A stretch of 64,000 bases of DNA, from positions 36,744,481-36,808,480 of the forward strand of contig CM059196.1 of assembly GCA_030323885.1 (NCBI GenBank), in the 5' to 3' direction. This DNA is from Branchipolynoe longqiensis (lineage: Eukaryota > Annelida > Polychaeta > Phyllodocida > Polynoidae). Both the position numbers and the translations under genes were made by a program. Shown here piece by piece: positions 21,201-26,432 of the stretch (position 1 is its first letter; each line of letters begins with the position of its first letter). Under the pieces are notes generated by a model. It worked only from the letters and a program-made list of their open reading frames with translations, was not told the origin of the DNA and did no database searches.

Positions 21201-22935
21201 TGGCGAGAACTAATGTATTCAGTAGCAGCTCACTGCGTGTGGTCCACACAAAAGGCCTATTGTATGTAAATCCTTTGTCTTCTGTTTGTTTGTTACTAAT
21301 GTTAGTGTTTTGTCCTAGCAACATCTAAGGTCATCAGGATGAGTTCCGACTAGTGGCAGTGCGCACTAGTGCTGCCCAACTGGCAGACCAAGCTACCGGC
21401 ACCATGACCCGATATCCCACAGCCACATTATCCTGATACTGTGCTAACCAGTCCTTGTCCTATCCTATGAATGCAGAGTGCCACGCTAGGTAGTGACAAG
21501 TATCAATTTTATAAGTCATTTGTTTGATTCGGATAGAATTCGAACTCCCAATCTTGAGCTGTTTTTAAAGCACCGGCTGTTAGAAATGAGAACCCTTCTT
21601 GTTTCGCTTTAGATGACCTGCGTGACCTGATCGAGTTGTGTGGAGGTCACACTGTGCAAGAACCAACCCTCTTCTCCTTTGACCGCCATCAAAAACAGCT
21701 CATCATCGTTGAGCCCTCTTCCACTCCCAATCTCACAGTTCTTAAGAGTAAGTCTTTGGCCCAACTACAGTTTGTATGGTTTGTATGATAATTGTTTTTG
21801 TTTTGTTGATAGAGATTGTGGTCAGCATTTTTAATTTGAATATTTGATTTTGGTGACGTTTGCATATATATATATTATATTATTTAGCTTTTACAAACAT
21901 ATTTATTTGTAATTACATGATTTTAAAATTCGATCTATTTTGTAATCCTTAAATATTTGCATTCATGTTTTTTCATATATATTTATTAAATGGCTAAATA
22001 GTTTTTCTGACAATATTCATTACAATGCCTGGTAACCTGCCCAGTCTGATAAAATTGATTTGAGACTCGCCAGTCCAATTTCATTTTATGTTATTGTTAT
22101 TTCCAAGATCTGCATGAAATGTCTTGAGCTTTGTTTGGCCCATTTCAAGGCCTTGAATTTAACATATTTCGGTAATTAGTCTTAAAAATACTTGAATTCC
22201 ATTAAACTGTCCCCACTGATCTAAATTACTCCAAAATCGCCCTTCCAAATGACGATTTTGGACTAAATCCAACTGAAAATTGTCTTGAATTCCTGTCAAA
22301 AGCAGACCCTGTATTTGTTCAAATATATTTTAATCTTGAGTAATTAAATCTTGAAAACAAATGACGTTTAATAATAAACACTTCTCCCCAATATGGAGTG
22401 GGGTTCACTTAGGATTTTGGAAAACATTGCCCTCAACTACGCCTTGATTGGTAGTCATCCACAGTCAATAAATGGTTGTTTTTTGTGTTTTTTTTGCATC
22501 GGGTGCGTTCATCACTCAGAAGGTTTGGTAGTTTTTTTTAGGTTGCTTTAAAAATAACATTCTAACATAGATGAGAATCTTCCGGAATTCCGGATATTTT
22601 TATCTGCCTGATTTATCTTCTGAATATGGTCAAAATATGCGACCATTCTTGGTTTTGCACAAACCACCCGTCACTTTAGAAGTCCCCAAAATTCACTACA
22701 TATTTTCCTGGGTTTTTTTTTTGTCAGGCCATTCTCATCTATGTTTAGTGATATTCCCCTCCGAGACCCTTATGATATGATTTTGTTACGATTTATTTTT
22801 TCAGAATTGTACCAGCAATATGGGGTGCCCATACTTGGGAAGGACTGGATACTAGACTCGATCGGACAATACAAGCTGCAGCGATATAGTGAATACATGA
22901 TCAGCCTGAACCCAGACTCGCAGATGTCTTGTTGA
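118..22935 (+). CDS. BRCA1: BRCA1 homolog, 3' part of gene (13 exons, 2,324 residues visible)
   Basis: Large nuclear DNA-repair and checkpoint scaffold. In known BRCA1 the N-terminal RING pairs with BARD1 as a ubiquitin ligase, a coiled coil binds PALB2, and the C-terminal BRCT pair binds phosphoproteins such as Abraxas, BRIP1 and CtIP. Exons read: 118-203, 1948-2020, 2896-2935, 4009-6425, 7690-10038, 10462-10583, 11703-11903, 12444-13502, 14185-14272, 15620-15750, 19895-20039, 21613-21747, 22805-22935. They total 6,977 nt; after the two bases completing a split codon the frame stays open to TGA. The BRCT region matches BRCA1 rather than BARD1 (RTLKYF, GKWIVS, HGPRRAR, GAFTNL, WILDSI). Exon 1 needs an upstream exon, so the RING lies left of base 1. 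Human BRCA1 is 1,863 aa, so this protein is longer even without its N terminus. Identity is near certain; exact boundaries of exons 1-3 are less so. Confidence 0.95.
480..648 (+). mobile_element. Terminal fragment of a DIRS-like element
   Basis: The last ~60 bases (591-648, core CCTTGTGTGCAAATTACC and TTAGCCTGCAGCCAACATG) recur almost exactly at 35,288-35,345, the outer end of the DIRS-like element next to HACL1. Upstream bases also align loosely. No coding part accompanies it, so it is a solo end or a heavily truncated copy. Confidence 0.5.
1205..1340 (+). repeat. Dispersed repeat, copy 1 of a family also at 7,425
   Basis: Shared block beginning ATATGTCCTTAGATGTTGCTA and ending near GATTCCCTGACAGTGC. 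Copies lie at 7,425-7,590 (+), and a short inverted piece at about 45,430-45,475 (GTCAGGGAATCGCGGAAA). Class unknown; it may be a SINE tail plus unrelated 3' sequence. Confidence 0.5.
1478..1785 (+). mobile_element. tRNA-derived SINE, family 3
   Basis: The head carries a tRNA-like A box (TTGCAGCTCAGGCGGTAGAG) and a GATCGATCC-type B-box region. The body has GTGCATATAAAAGACCCCTTGCT and the tail ends AGGAGTCGTTAAATAAAAC. A second copy lies at 23,690-23,960. This body is typical of SINEs I associate with molluscan genomes (recalled, not searched). Confidence 0.75.
1948..2020 (+). CDS. BRCA1: BRCA1 exon
   Basis: Acceptor TTGCAG, 24 codons plus one base, donor GTAATT. Encodes VKPQNECRGRRGINLPTIEP and a few more residues. 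Phase 0 in and phase 1 out match both neighbours. No recognised domain. Confidence 0.65.
2083..2432 (+). mobile_element. tRNA-derived SINE, family 1
   Basis: A-box-like TGGCCGAATGAGTTGAGC and B-box-like GGGTTCGAACCC, then the conserved body (CAAGGACTGGTTGGCTCAGT, GGGGCAGCACTATAAAGT) and a tail with GATATGACCTTAGATGTTGC followed by A-rich sequence. About 17 copies or pieces of this family lie in the window. Confidence 0.85.
2435..2628 (+). mobile_element. tRNA-derived SINE, family 2
   Basis: A leader of about 80 bp is followed by GAGCCTAGGTGGTGTAATGG (A box resembling tRNA-Gln/Glu), a B box GTGGGTTCGAATTC, and the tail AATATTTCCTATTTTCATCA. Other copies at 20,536, 20,857, 37,396 and 46,925. 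Confidence 0.8.
2896..2935 (+). CDS. BRCA1: BRCA1 micro-exon (40 nt)
   Basis: Acceptor TTTCAG, donor GTAAGA. Two bases complete the previous codon, 12 codons follow (TTDSNSYDPSRL), then two bases carry over. Phase 1 in and phase 2 out fit both neighbours exactly, which is the main support for so short an exon. Confidence 0.65.
3000..3230 (+). repeat. GT/GGGGT-rich minisatellite
   Basis: Irregular tandem repeats of a roughly 16-20 bp unit built on GTGTGGTGGGGGTGTAG. It directly abuts the LINE 3' fragment that follows. Confidence 0.8.
3225..3620 (+). mobile_element. 3' end of a LINE (RT C-terminal remnant)
   Basis: An open stretch to 3,542 encodes the ending typical of RTE/CR1-like ORF2 proteins: WKDKVTNKEIL, then WWTGHVMRM, then GRPRLRFKDTIKRNLK and a final AKWRAAVKK. 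It finishes in a GGT/GAC-rich simple tail at about 3,580-3,620. The RT core is missing: a 5'-truncated dead copy inside a BRCA1 intron. Confidence 0.75.
4009..6425 (+). CDS. BRCA1: BRCA1 large central exon A (2,417 nt)
   Basis: Acceptor TCTTCTAG, donor GTATGT. Encodes about 805 residues of hydrophilic, probably disordered protein rich in Ser, Glu and Lys, with SQ/TQ sites and basic clusters (KKQSSRRLF, KKKGKGRR, KRSHRK) that could act as nuclear signals or DNA contacts. It plays the part of human exon 11 but has little recognisable similarity. The open frame runs past the donor to a stop at 6,461-6,463, but the next exon joins in phase (caa G|AT cat), so splicing at 6,425 is preferred. A start inside this exon (ATG 4052) is unlikely, since upstream exons stay in frame. 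Confidence 0.9.
6482..6716 (+). mobile_element. SINE family 1, 5'-truncated
   Basis: Lacks the tRNA-like head; begins at AATGACTTACAAATTTATGC and keeps the whole body and tail. It sits only 56 bp after the donor of the large BRCA1 exon. Confidence 0.8.
7079..7405 (+). mobile_element. SINE family 1, full length
   Basis: GGGATGGCCGAATGAGTTAG head, GGTTTGAACCCC B box, complete body and the CGTCCTGATATGACCTTAGC tail followed by A-rich sequence. A copy of the 135-bp repeat (7,425-7,590) follows. Both lie in the BRCA1 intron 6,426-7,689, which is otherwise without features. Confidence 0.85.
7425..7590 (+). repeat. Dispersed repeat, copy 2
   Basis: Matches 1,205-1,340 through TTAGTTGAAACCTGACTTCC-type sequence and GATTCCCTGACA. 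Ends about 100 bp before the next BRCA1 exon. Confidence 0.5.
7690..10038 (+). CDS. BRCA1: BRCA1 large central exon B (2,349 nt)
   Basis: Acceptor TTCATCCAG, donor GTGAGT. Encodes about 783 residues, acidic and Ser/Thr-rich with many SQ/TQ sites, no folded domain recognised. Two near-identical short motifs (KVSQVKCSD, KVSQVKQTY) occur side by side near 9,080-9,130, and several TP motifs (VETPAATG, VTETPDVSP) could be kinase targets. Open reading continues into the intron to 10,394, where the protein turns into hydrophobic low-complexity sequence, so that part is rejected. A split of the middle region into two large exons differs from the single exon 11 of mammals. Confidence 0.92.
10462..10583 (+). 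CDS. BRCA1: BRCA1 exon
   Basis: Acceptor CTTAAAG, donor GTAAAC. Encodes a poly-Asp run (DYDDDDD) and then TTGLSDDEIV, which resembles the GLSDKELV segment just before the PALB2-binding region of human BRCA1. Phase 1 in, phase 0 out. Confidence 0.85.
10628..10940 (+). mobile_element. SINE family 1, alternative head
   Basis: Same body and tail as the other copies but a different tRNA-like head (CCAATCGGTAGAGCC and GTTCGAATCCC). Lies in the BRCA1 intron 10,584-11,702. The remainder of that intron is AT-rich with no feature seen. Confidence 0.8.
11703..11903 (+). CDS. BRCA1: BRCA1 exon before the coiled coil
   Basis: Acceptor ACCACAG, donor GTGGGT, 67 codons, phase 0 at both ends. Very acidic start (EQDDEEDVVV), then ETDCSTPSR and SSSAFSSPSDM. 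The order acidic stretch, Cys-Ser-rich stretch, SS-SD motif mirrors the human segment immediately upstream of the coiled coil. Confidence 0.88.
12020..12210 (+). repeat. GTG/GTA trinucleotide microsatellite
   Basis: Impure (GTGGTA)n and (GTG)n tract inside the BRCA1 intron 11,904-12,443. It creates spurious open frames of Val/Gly/Ser or Thr on both strands. Confidence 0.9.
12444..13502 (+). CDS. BRCA1: BRCA1 exon with PALB2-type coiled coil and start of BRCT1
   Basis: Acceptor CCTACAG, donor GTGAGC, 353 codons, phase 0 both ends. It opens with a heptad-like helix (LEMDVEKMEAEIEQIEAQLA) in the position of the PALB2-binding coiled coil of human BRCA1. A CAG-repeat-derived Gln tract follows (about 12,758-12,795), then Pro-rich sequence and a basic patch (KLKRKLDMD). 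The exon ends with WCFVVSSVKKL, the first strand and loop of BRCT1. The second Ser of VVSS lies where human has Gly1656; the first corresponds to Ser1655, which contacts phosphoserine. Confidence 0.93.
14185..14272 (+). CDS. BRCA1: BRCA1 BRCT1 exon (88 nt)
   Basis: Acceptor GCATGTAG, donor GTAGGT. Encodes the helix and strand of BRCT1 ending in THLIVSP, equivalent to THVVMK of human BRCA1. As I recall it, the corresponding human exon 17 is also 88 nt. Confidence 0.92.
14405..14655 (+). repeat. GACAAGTGAAAAT repeat block
   Basis: Four or more copies of GACAAGTGAAAAT and its partner CTTGTCC, forming short inverted pairs. Two inverted copies of the block lie at 18,930-19,155, on the other side of the intronic DIRS-like element. 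Confidence 0.7.
15069..15323. mobile_element. MITE with 23-bp terminal inverted repeats
   Basis: Left end CTGTCTCAAAAGGTGCTAA, right end TTAGCACCTTTTGAGACAG; one mismatch over 23 bp. A second, inner inverted pair (TTGTCCATAGTAACGAT at about 15,110 and its complement at about 15,270) extends the fold. Non-coding, 255 bp. Confidence 0.8.
15347..15574. mobile_element. MITE with perfect 20-bp terminal inverted repeats
   Basis: Left TACCGTATATGTCCCAATAG and its exact complement at 15,555-15,574. Outer TA at both ends fits a TA target duplication as used by Tc1/mariner elements. 228 bp, no coding capacity. It ends about 45 bp before the next BRCA1 acceptor. Confidence 0.85.
15620..15750 (+). CDS. 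BRCA1: BRCA1 BRCT1 core exon
   Basis: Acceptor TGCGTATAG, donor GTGGGT. Encodes CHRTLKYFQAIAMGKWIVS, the signature of BRCA1 BRCT1. Arg, Thr and Lys of RTLK correspond to human Arg1699, Thr1700 and Lys1702 of the phosphopeptide pocket, and the GKW-x-VS-x-x-WV motif is complete. Spans what I recall as human exons 18 and 19. Confidence 0.97.
16636..17583 (+). pseudogene. gag-like ORF of the intronic DIRS-like element (frameshifted)
   Basis: Begins with a plausible ATG after TTTCTTACAGACGCGCAGCT. Three successive frames (16,636-16,840; 16,814-17,026; 16,978-17,583) each carry part of one protein: an acidic start, a central AEVITKLAEQF / KKFEAWLHIAHKG segment, and an RG-rich nucleic-acid-binding end (RRTGQRGGWFG). 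At least two frameshifts separate them. Confidence 0.6.
17620..18774 (+). pseudogene. RT start, RNase H tail and tyrosine recombinase remnants
   Basis: 17,620-17,853 encodes the N-terminal lead of a DIRS reverse transcriptase (EEWNNITHNLTIL, VEGVRIPL, EREALKEQVLKFGEKGIIEP) and then stops. Around 18,040-18,110 the text resumes at the end of RNase H (VLIVPEWDTQPWLAAV). 18,075-18,774 encodes the recombinase N-terminal part ([52 protein letters not shown]) with an internal stop near 18,405. The His-x-x-Arg and Tyr part is missing. Close homology to 52,937-54,088 identifies it. Confidence 0.75.
18930..19155 (-). repeat. Two inverted copies of the GACAAGTGAAAAT block
   Basis: ATTTTCACTTGTC-type units with GATAGAAATAAGCAAA and GCTCTTATTTC borders, opposite in orientation to 14,405-14,655. 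Each copy is about 110 bp. Confidence 0.65.
19190..19790 (+). other. GC-rich intronic stretch, possible solo LTR
   Basis: Contains poly-C (19,337-19,350) and poly-G (19,745-19,762) runs, a C-rich (CCCCCA)n tract at 19,608-19,632, and a GAATAAAGACGTGTGAAGC block that looks like the polyadenylation region of a retroviral-type LTR. No matching second LTR or internal gene. Weak call. Confidence 0.25.
19895..20039 (+). CDS. BRCA1: BRCA1 BRCT linker and BRCT2 start exon
   Basis: Acceptor GTTGCAG, donor GTAAGC. Encodes ADYEIHGDTSD, HHGPRRARL and VHCMGAFTNLSS: the inter-BRCT linker and the first strands of BRCT2, each aligning to human BRCA1 (FEVRGD, HQGPKRAR, CYGPFTNM). Much more GC-rich than surrounding introns. 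Corresponds to human exons 20 plus 21 as I recall them. Confidence 0.97.
20150..20330 (+). mobile_element. SINE family 1, 5'-truncated
   Basis: Body from GGCACTGGTTAGCTCAGTAT to the tail GTTGCTAGGATGTAAAAC, then an A-rich run. Confidence 0.75.
20536..21041 (-). mobile_element. Two nearly identical direct copies of SINE family 2
   Basis: Units 20,536-20,722 and 20,857-21,041 differ at only a few positions by eye, for instance GAGTGGGACTCG against GAGCGGGACTCG and CACTCCGGG against CATTCCGGG. Reverse-strand promoter boxes: GTGTAATGGTTAGCAC and GGGTTCGAGTCCC. Each has the leader with TGACCTCTCAGGCAAG. About 135 bp of unrelated sequence lies between them. Confidence 0.85.
21300..21545 (-). mobile_element. 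SINE family 1, 3' part
   Basis: Inverted tail (CCTAGCAACATCTAAGGTCA) and body. The tRNA-like head is lost or degraded. Ends about 65 bp before the next BRCA1 exon. Confidence 0.75.
21613..21747 (+). CDS. BRCA1: BRCA1 BRCT2 exon (135 nt)
   Basis: Acceptor GCTTTAG, donor GTAAGT. Encodes DLIELCGGHTVQEPTLFSF and IIVEPSSTPNLTVL, equivalent to human MVQLCGASVVKELSSF and the following VVVQPD strand. Its 135 nt equals the sum I recall for human exons 22 and 23. Confidence 0.96.
21748..22804 (+). other. Last BRCA1 intron, no feature seen
   Basis: AT-rich. Contains short ATAT runs and a T-rich stretch before the acceptor. No repeat family, RNA gene or coding exon recognised. Confidence 0.5.
22805..22935 (+). 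CDS. BRCA1: BRCA1 last exon, end of BRCT2
   Basis: Acceptor TTTTTTCAG after a long pyrimidine tract. Encodes YGVPILGKDWILDSIGQYKL and ends NPDSQMSC before TGA. The W-x-LDS motif and the final Tyr-rich helix match the human C terminus. No convincing AATAAA lies close downstream; one at about 24,387 is far and within repeat sequence. Confidence 0.97.
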
Positions 22936-23271
22936 GTGACAGCTTCAGTCGTATTGCCTGGAAAGGTCGCACAATGTGAGCTCAAAACTGGCGAACCAGT
23001 GGAAAGGATTAATTGTATGGTTTTGACATTGGAAATGTGAAAGTGTTGGGGGTTTTCCCACCGATGTTCACCTAAGTGTTATATAGCACTCATATTAAGG
23101 TGGCGCCACCATCGGTAAACCTGGAACCAAACTTATTAGGTCAGAACGGTCTGGCTCAAACCGTAAGGTTCTACACACAAGGTTTCAAGTACAAGTGCAT
23201 TATACAGCATAGGAACAGTTCATTAAGAAAATTACATTTACCTCGTGAGATTTTCTGACCTGACCAATAAT

Positions 23272-23530
23272 GGTAATATCAGGATGGCTACCAACTTGTG
23301 ACAGTGTGCCCTCATGGTGACTTTATAGTGCTGCCCCACTGGGAAATCCGGCCACTGGCACCATGACCCGATATCCCACTCAGTCACATTATCCTGACAC
23401 TGAGCTAACCAGTCCTTGCCCTATCCTGTTAGTGCCAGGCTAGGAAGCGACAAGTATCAATTTTATAAGTCATTGGTTCGACTCCGAGCGCGCGGCCCGC
23501 TCCCTACAGATTCGGCCACCACACCCGGTG
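23272..23530 (-). mobile_element. SINE family 1
   Basis: Inverted body (CTAACCAGTCCTTGCCCTAT) with the alternative GATTCGGCCACC head at its high-coordinate end. Confidence 0.8.
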
Positions 23531-23689
23531 TTAATGGATTGTAATTGTCAAGTATCTGGGGAGCGATATGGTGAAGACTGGGAATTATTTGTTTGGACTT
23601 GGTCCTGCAACATCAGGACAGGTGGAGTGGTAATAGAACAACAGCTCACTAATCCATAAGTAGGGACAGCATTGCAGTAGGGGGGAGCG

Positions 23690-23960
23690 GGATGTAGCTC
23701 AAGCGGTAGCGAGTCCACCTGTGACGGGGTCGGTCATCCTATAGATCATGCTCAGTGGACCCATTTGCAGTTTGGGCTATTTTCCCTTTCAACCAGTGGT
23801 CTACAAAGGCTGTGGTATGTACTGTCCTCTCTGTGGGAATGTGCATATAAAAGACCCATTGCTGCTTATCGGAAAGAGTAGCCTATTTGGCGGCAGCGGG
23901 TTACCTCCAAAGAAATATGTCAGAATGATCATGTTTGACATCCAGAAGCTGACGATGCGA
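23690..23960 (+). mobile_element. SINE family 3
   Basis: Second copy of the family at 1,478: TGTAGCTCAAGCGGTAGCGA head and TGCATATAAAAGACCCATTG body; the 3' end is diverged. Confidence 0.75.
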
Positions 23961-24547
23961 AAATCAATTCGCTCTATTTAATTTTAGTGAGCTACAAGCA
24001 AATCTATGGGCATCTTATACATAGCATAACTGGTGGGAACGGTCACTGAAAATATATAATTATGAAGACTATATATATTTTTAATATTTATTCACTTGTA
24101 AATTAGCACCGTTAATTCATACAATAAGGTATCACCTGTTTTAAGTGTGTACATCTGTGTTAATAGACATTTAATTGTTATTAGCAAATGTTTGCTATCC
24201 ATTACCTTGTCATTGTTAATATAATAGAGATTGTAATATAATTATTTAATTACATAATGACGTGTATATACCTATCATCATGTACAGTATTGTGTACATT
24301 AATTCGCAATAGCAAGAAAAGATTTGTTAAATCTCTAACCAAAGTTAATATAATCCGATGGTTTTGAGTTTCTACCCTATGTTTGAAATAAATATAACCT
24401 ACTTACTTTACTTTGTAATATTTATTTTTAAAGGAAAGCTTTGGAAATATTTGATGTGAAAACATGCTAAATTAATTTGGTGTGCACACCACCAGCTTCA
24501 GCAGTGACATGTTCTAGTAAATTTACTCACTATTCTTTCTGTGCAGT

Positions 24548-24860
24548 ATGGTTGGTTGTTGGAGGTTTACGTCCTGGGACCATCTATGGTCATCAGGACT
24601 GGTACCGACTGGTGACTGCGCACTCAAGGCAACTTTATGGTGTTGCCCCACTGGGAGAAAAGGCCACCAGCACCATGACCTGATATCACCCTCAGTCACA
24701 TTTTCCTGACATTGAGCCAACTAGTCCATGCCCTATCCTAATAATACCGAGCGCTTGGCTAGGAAGCGACAAGTATAAACTTTTAAGTCATTAGTTTGAC
24801 TCGACGAGAGTTCGAACTCGTAGGTTCAAACCCCACGATCTACCAAAGTGGGAGATGGAT
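24548..24860 (-). mobile_element. SINE family 1
   Basis: Inverted copy; the tail begins GGAGGTTTACGTCCTGGGAC, the body has CACCAGCACCATGACCTGAT and the head end has TTCGAACTCGTAGGTTC. Confidence 0.8.
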
Positions 24861-26432
24861 GCTCAACTCATTCAGCAATAACTAATGAGTGCAACAGTGT
24901 AATTTGTATATTTTTATACCAAATCTTGGTAAGTGGTTTAGGTTTCAAAAACATCATGCTTTCGTCATATAATGCATCCTTAAAGCTCTTCTACACAACT
25001 TTGTTACCCGTCATCAGTGTGCAGTGATAGGACAAACTGCATATATTATGCGTTCACCTGAGGCTTTATAGCATGAACACAATGTACTGTATTTATTTAC
25101 ATATATTATGCGTTCACCTGAGACTATAGCATGAATGCATTGTACTCTATTTATTTTACAATTTAATTGGTTAATCCGTGATCTGAGGATGAGCCCTCGA
25201 CTCCATTTTGACCAAACTAGAGAAATGATCAAACCGTTTAAACTTTTATGACATCGTCATCCAAATATCATCATTATAGTATCATCATAGCAGCATTGCC
25301 TTTTTTATTAACAGGCATGTGATTGGGTGCAGGGGGGAAAACCTGAAATTTGTTTAGGTTATCGTGGGGACACACAGCATCCCACCGAGTCTCGACAGGG
25401 ATACAAATAGTGTATTTCAGAGGTGTTTCGGCAGCCAGGGGAGAAAAAACGGAATTTAAAAAAACCCACCTGATTCCGGTTTCGGTGGCATGGGGAAAAA
25501 GACGTGATTTCTCAGGTTATGTCTTTATTAATTCAATTTAATACCCGGGTCTATTATAATTCACCTATTCGGACAAAATGAAATGTTTTTGTTTTACGTC
25601 CTAGCAACATCTAAGGTCATATCAGGACGGTCACAAAATGAGAAAGGAACATTATTTAATTGTATTTATTTAATAACAAAAATGAATCGTAAGCAGTTGA
25701 GCAGTAATGAGTTCATGAAGTCCGGAGACTGAGCATTCAAGAGCAGTTCAGTTTTTTTTTTTTTTTTTGTGACAAGTTTTTTATTCTGCCCATAACGTAT
25801 AAGCTCCCGTGAGGGTGCTTGTTTTCAACGCTGGACAGCTGTGGTACTGGATTGGTCTGGTCCCGCACTCAGGAGTCTTTACCTGATTTTTCTCGGGCCA
25901 ACCTTTGCGGTTTTGGGTGTTAGTAGTTTCTATATTAGTTTTTTTTAATTTTCAAGTTTTTTCCTAACCTGTATATGATAACTTAGCCTACTATGTACAT
26001 CTATGCAGATGACATACAGGCCTGTGGGAGAGGATCCCATCCCATTGTGGTTTATTACAGCATCCTTTCACCCATGACCTGTCCTTAGATAGTACACCAG
26101 TGTGCCAGAACTCCCCTGGACCCTTCAGGACTGCGACTAGGTGGGATGGCTGTGTTGTATGGTTAGCCATTTCGTATTTCAGGGTGATTCGGATGCATGA
26201 CCGTGGCCTGCCTGGTTCTGCTTTGGTTTGTGCCAGTACACATACCCAAACGGACTGCGCCCTATGGTGATAGTCATTTCGAATTCCTTAGTACTTAGTA
26301 GGGCTAGTTTCCGTATTTGTAATAACTACCATCTTTTCTGGCCGGTCTTTTGCTTTTTGTGCCAGAACACAGCAAGCAGTGACTGCGCCCAAGATCAGGT
26401 GAGATATTGTTTCTTCAGTAGGTGGTTGTGTA

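Larger units (their letters stand above)
22936..25750. other. BRCA1 3' flank, no gene
   Basis: Holds SINE copies (23,272-23,530; 23,690-23,960; 24,548-24,860), a partial copy of the TIR repeat family E at about 24,350-24,500 and AT-rich filler. At 25,035-25,145 a 60-bp segment (TATTATGCGTTCACCTGAG) is duplicated in tandem. Nothing coding is supported. Confidence 0.6.

Noticed and set aside
14185..22935. BRCT pair belonging to BARD1 or 53BP1
   Set aside because: HGPRRAR-type linkers occur in BARD1 too, but RTLKYF, GKWIVS, GAFTNL and the coiled coil upstream match BRCA1, and no ankyrin or Tudor domain is present.
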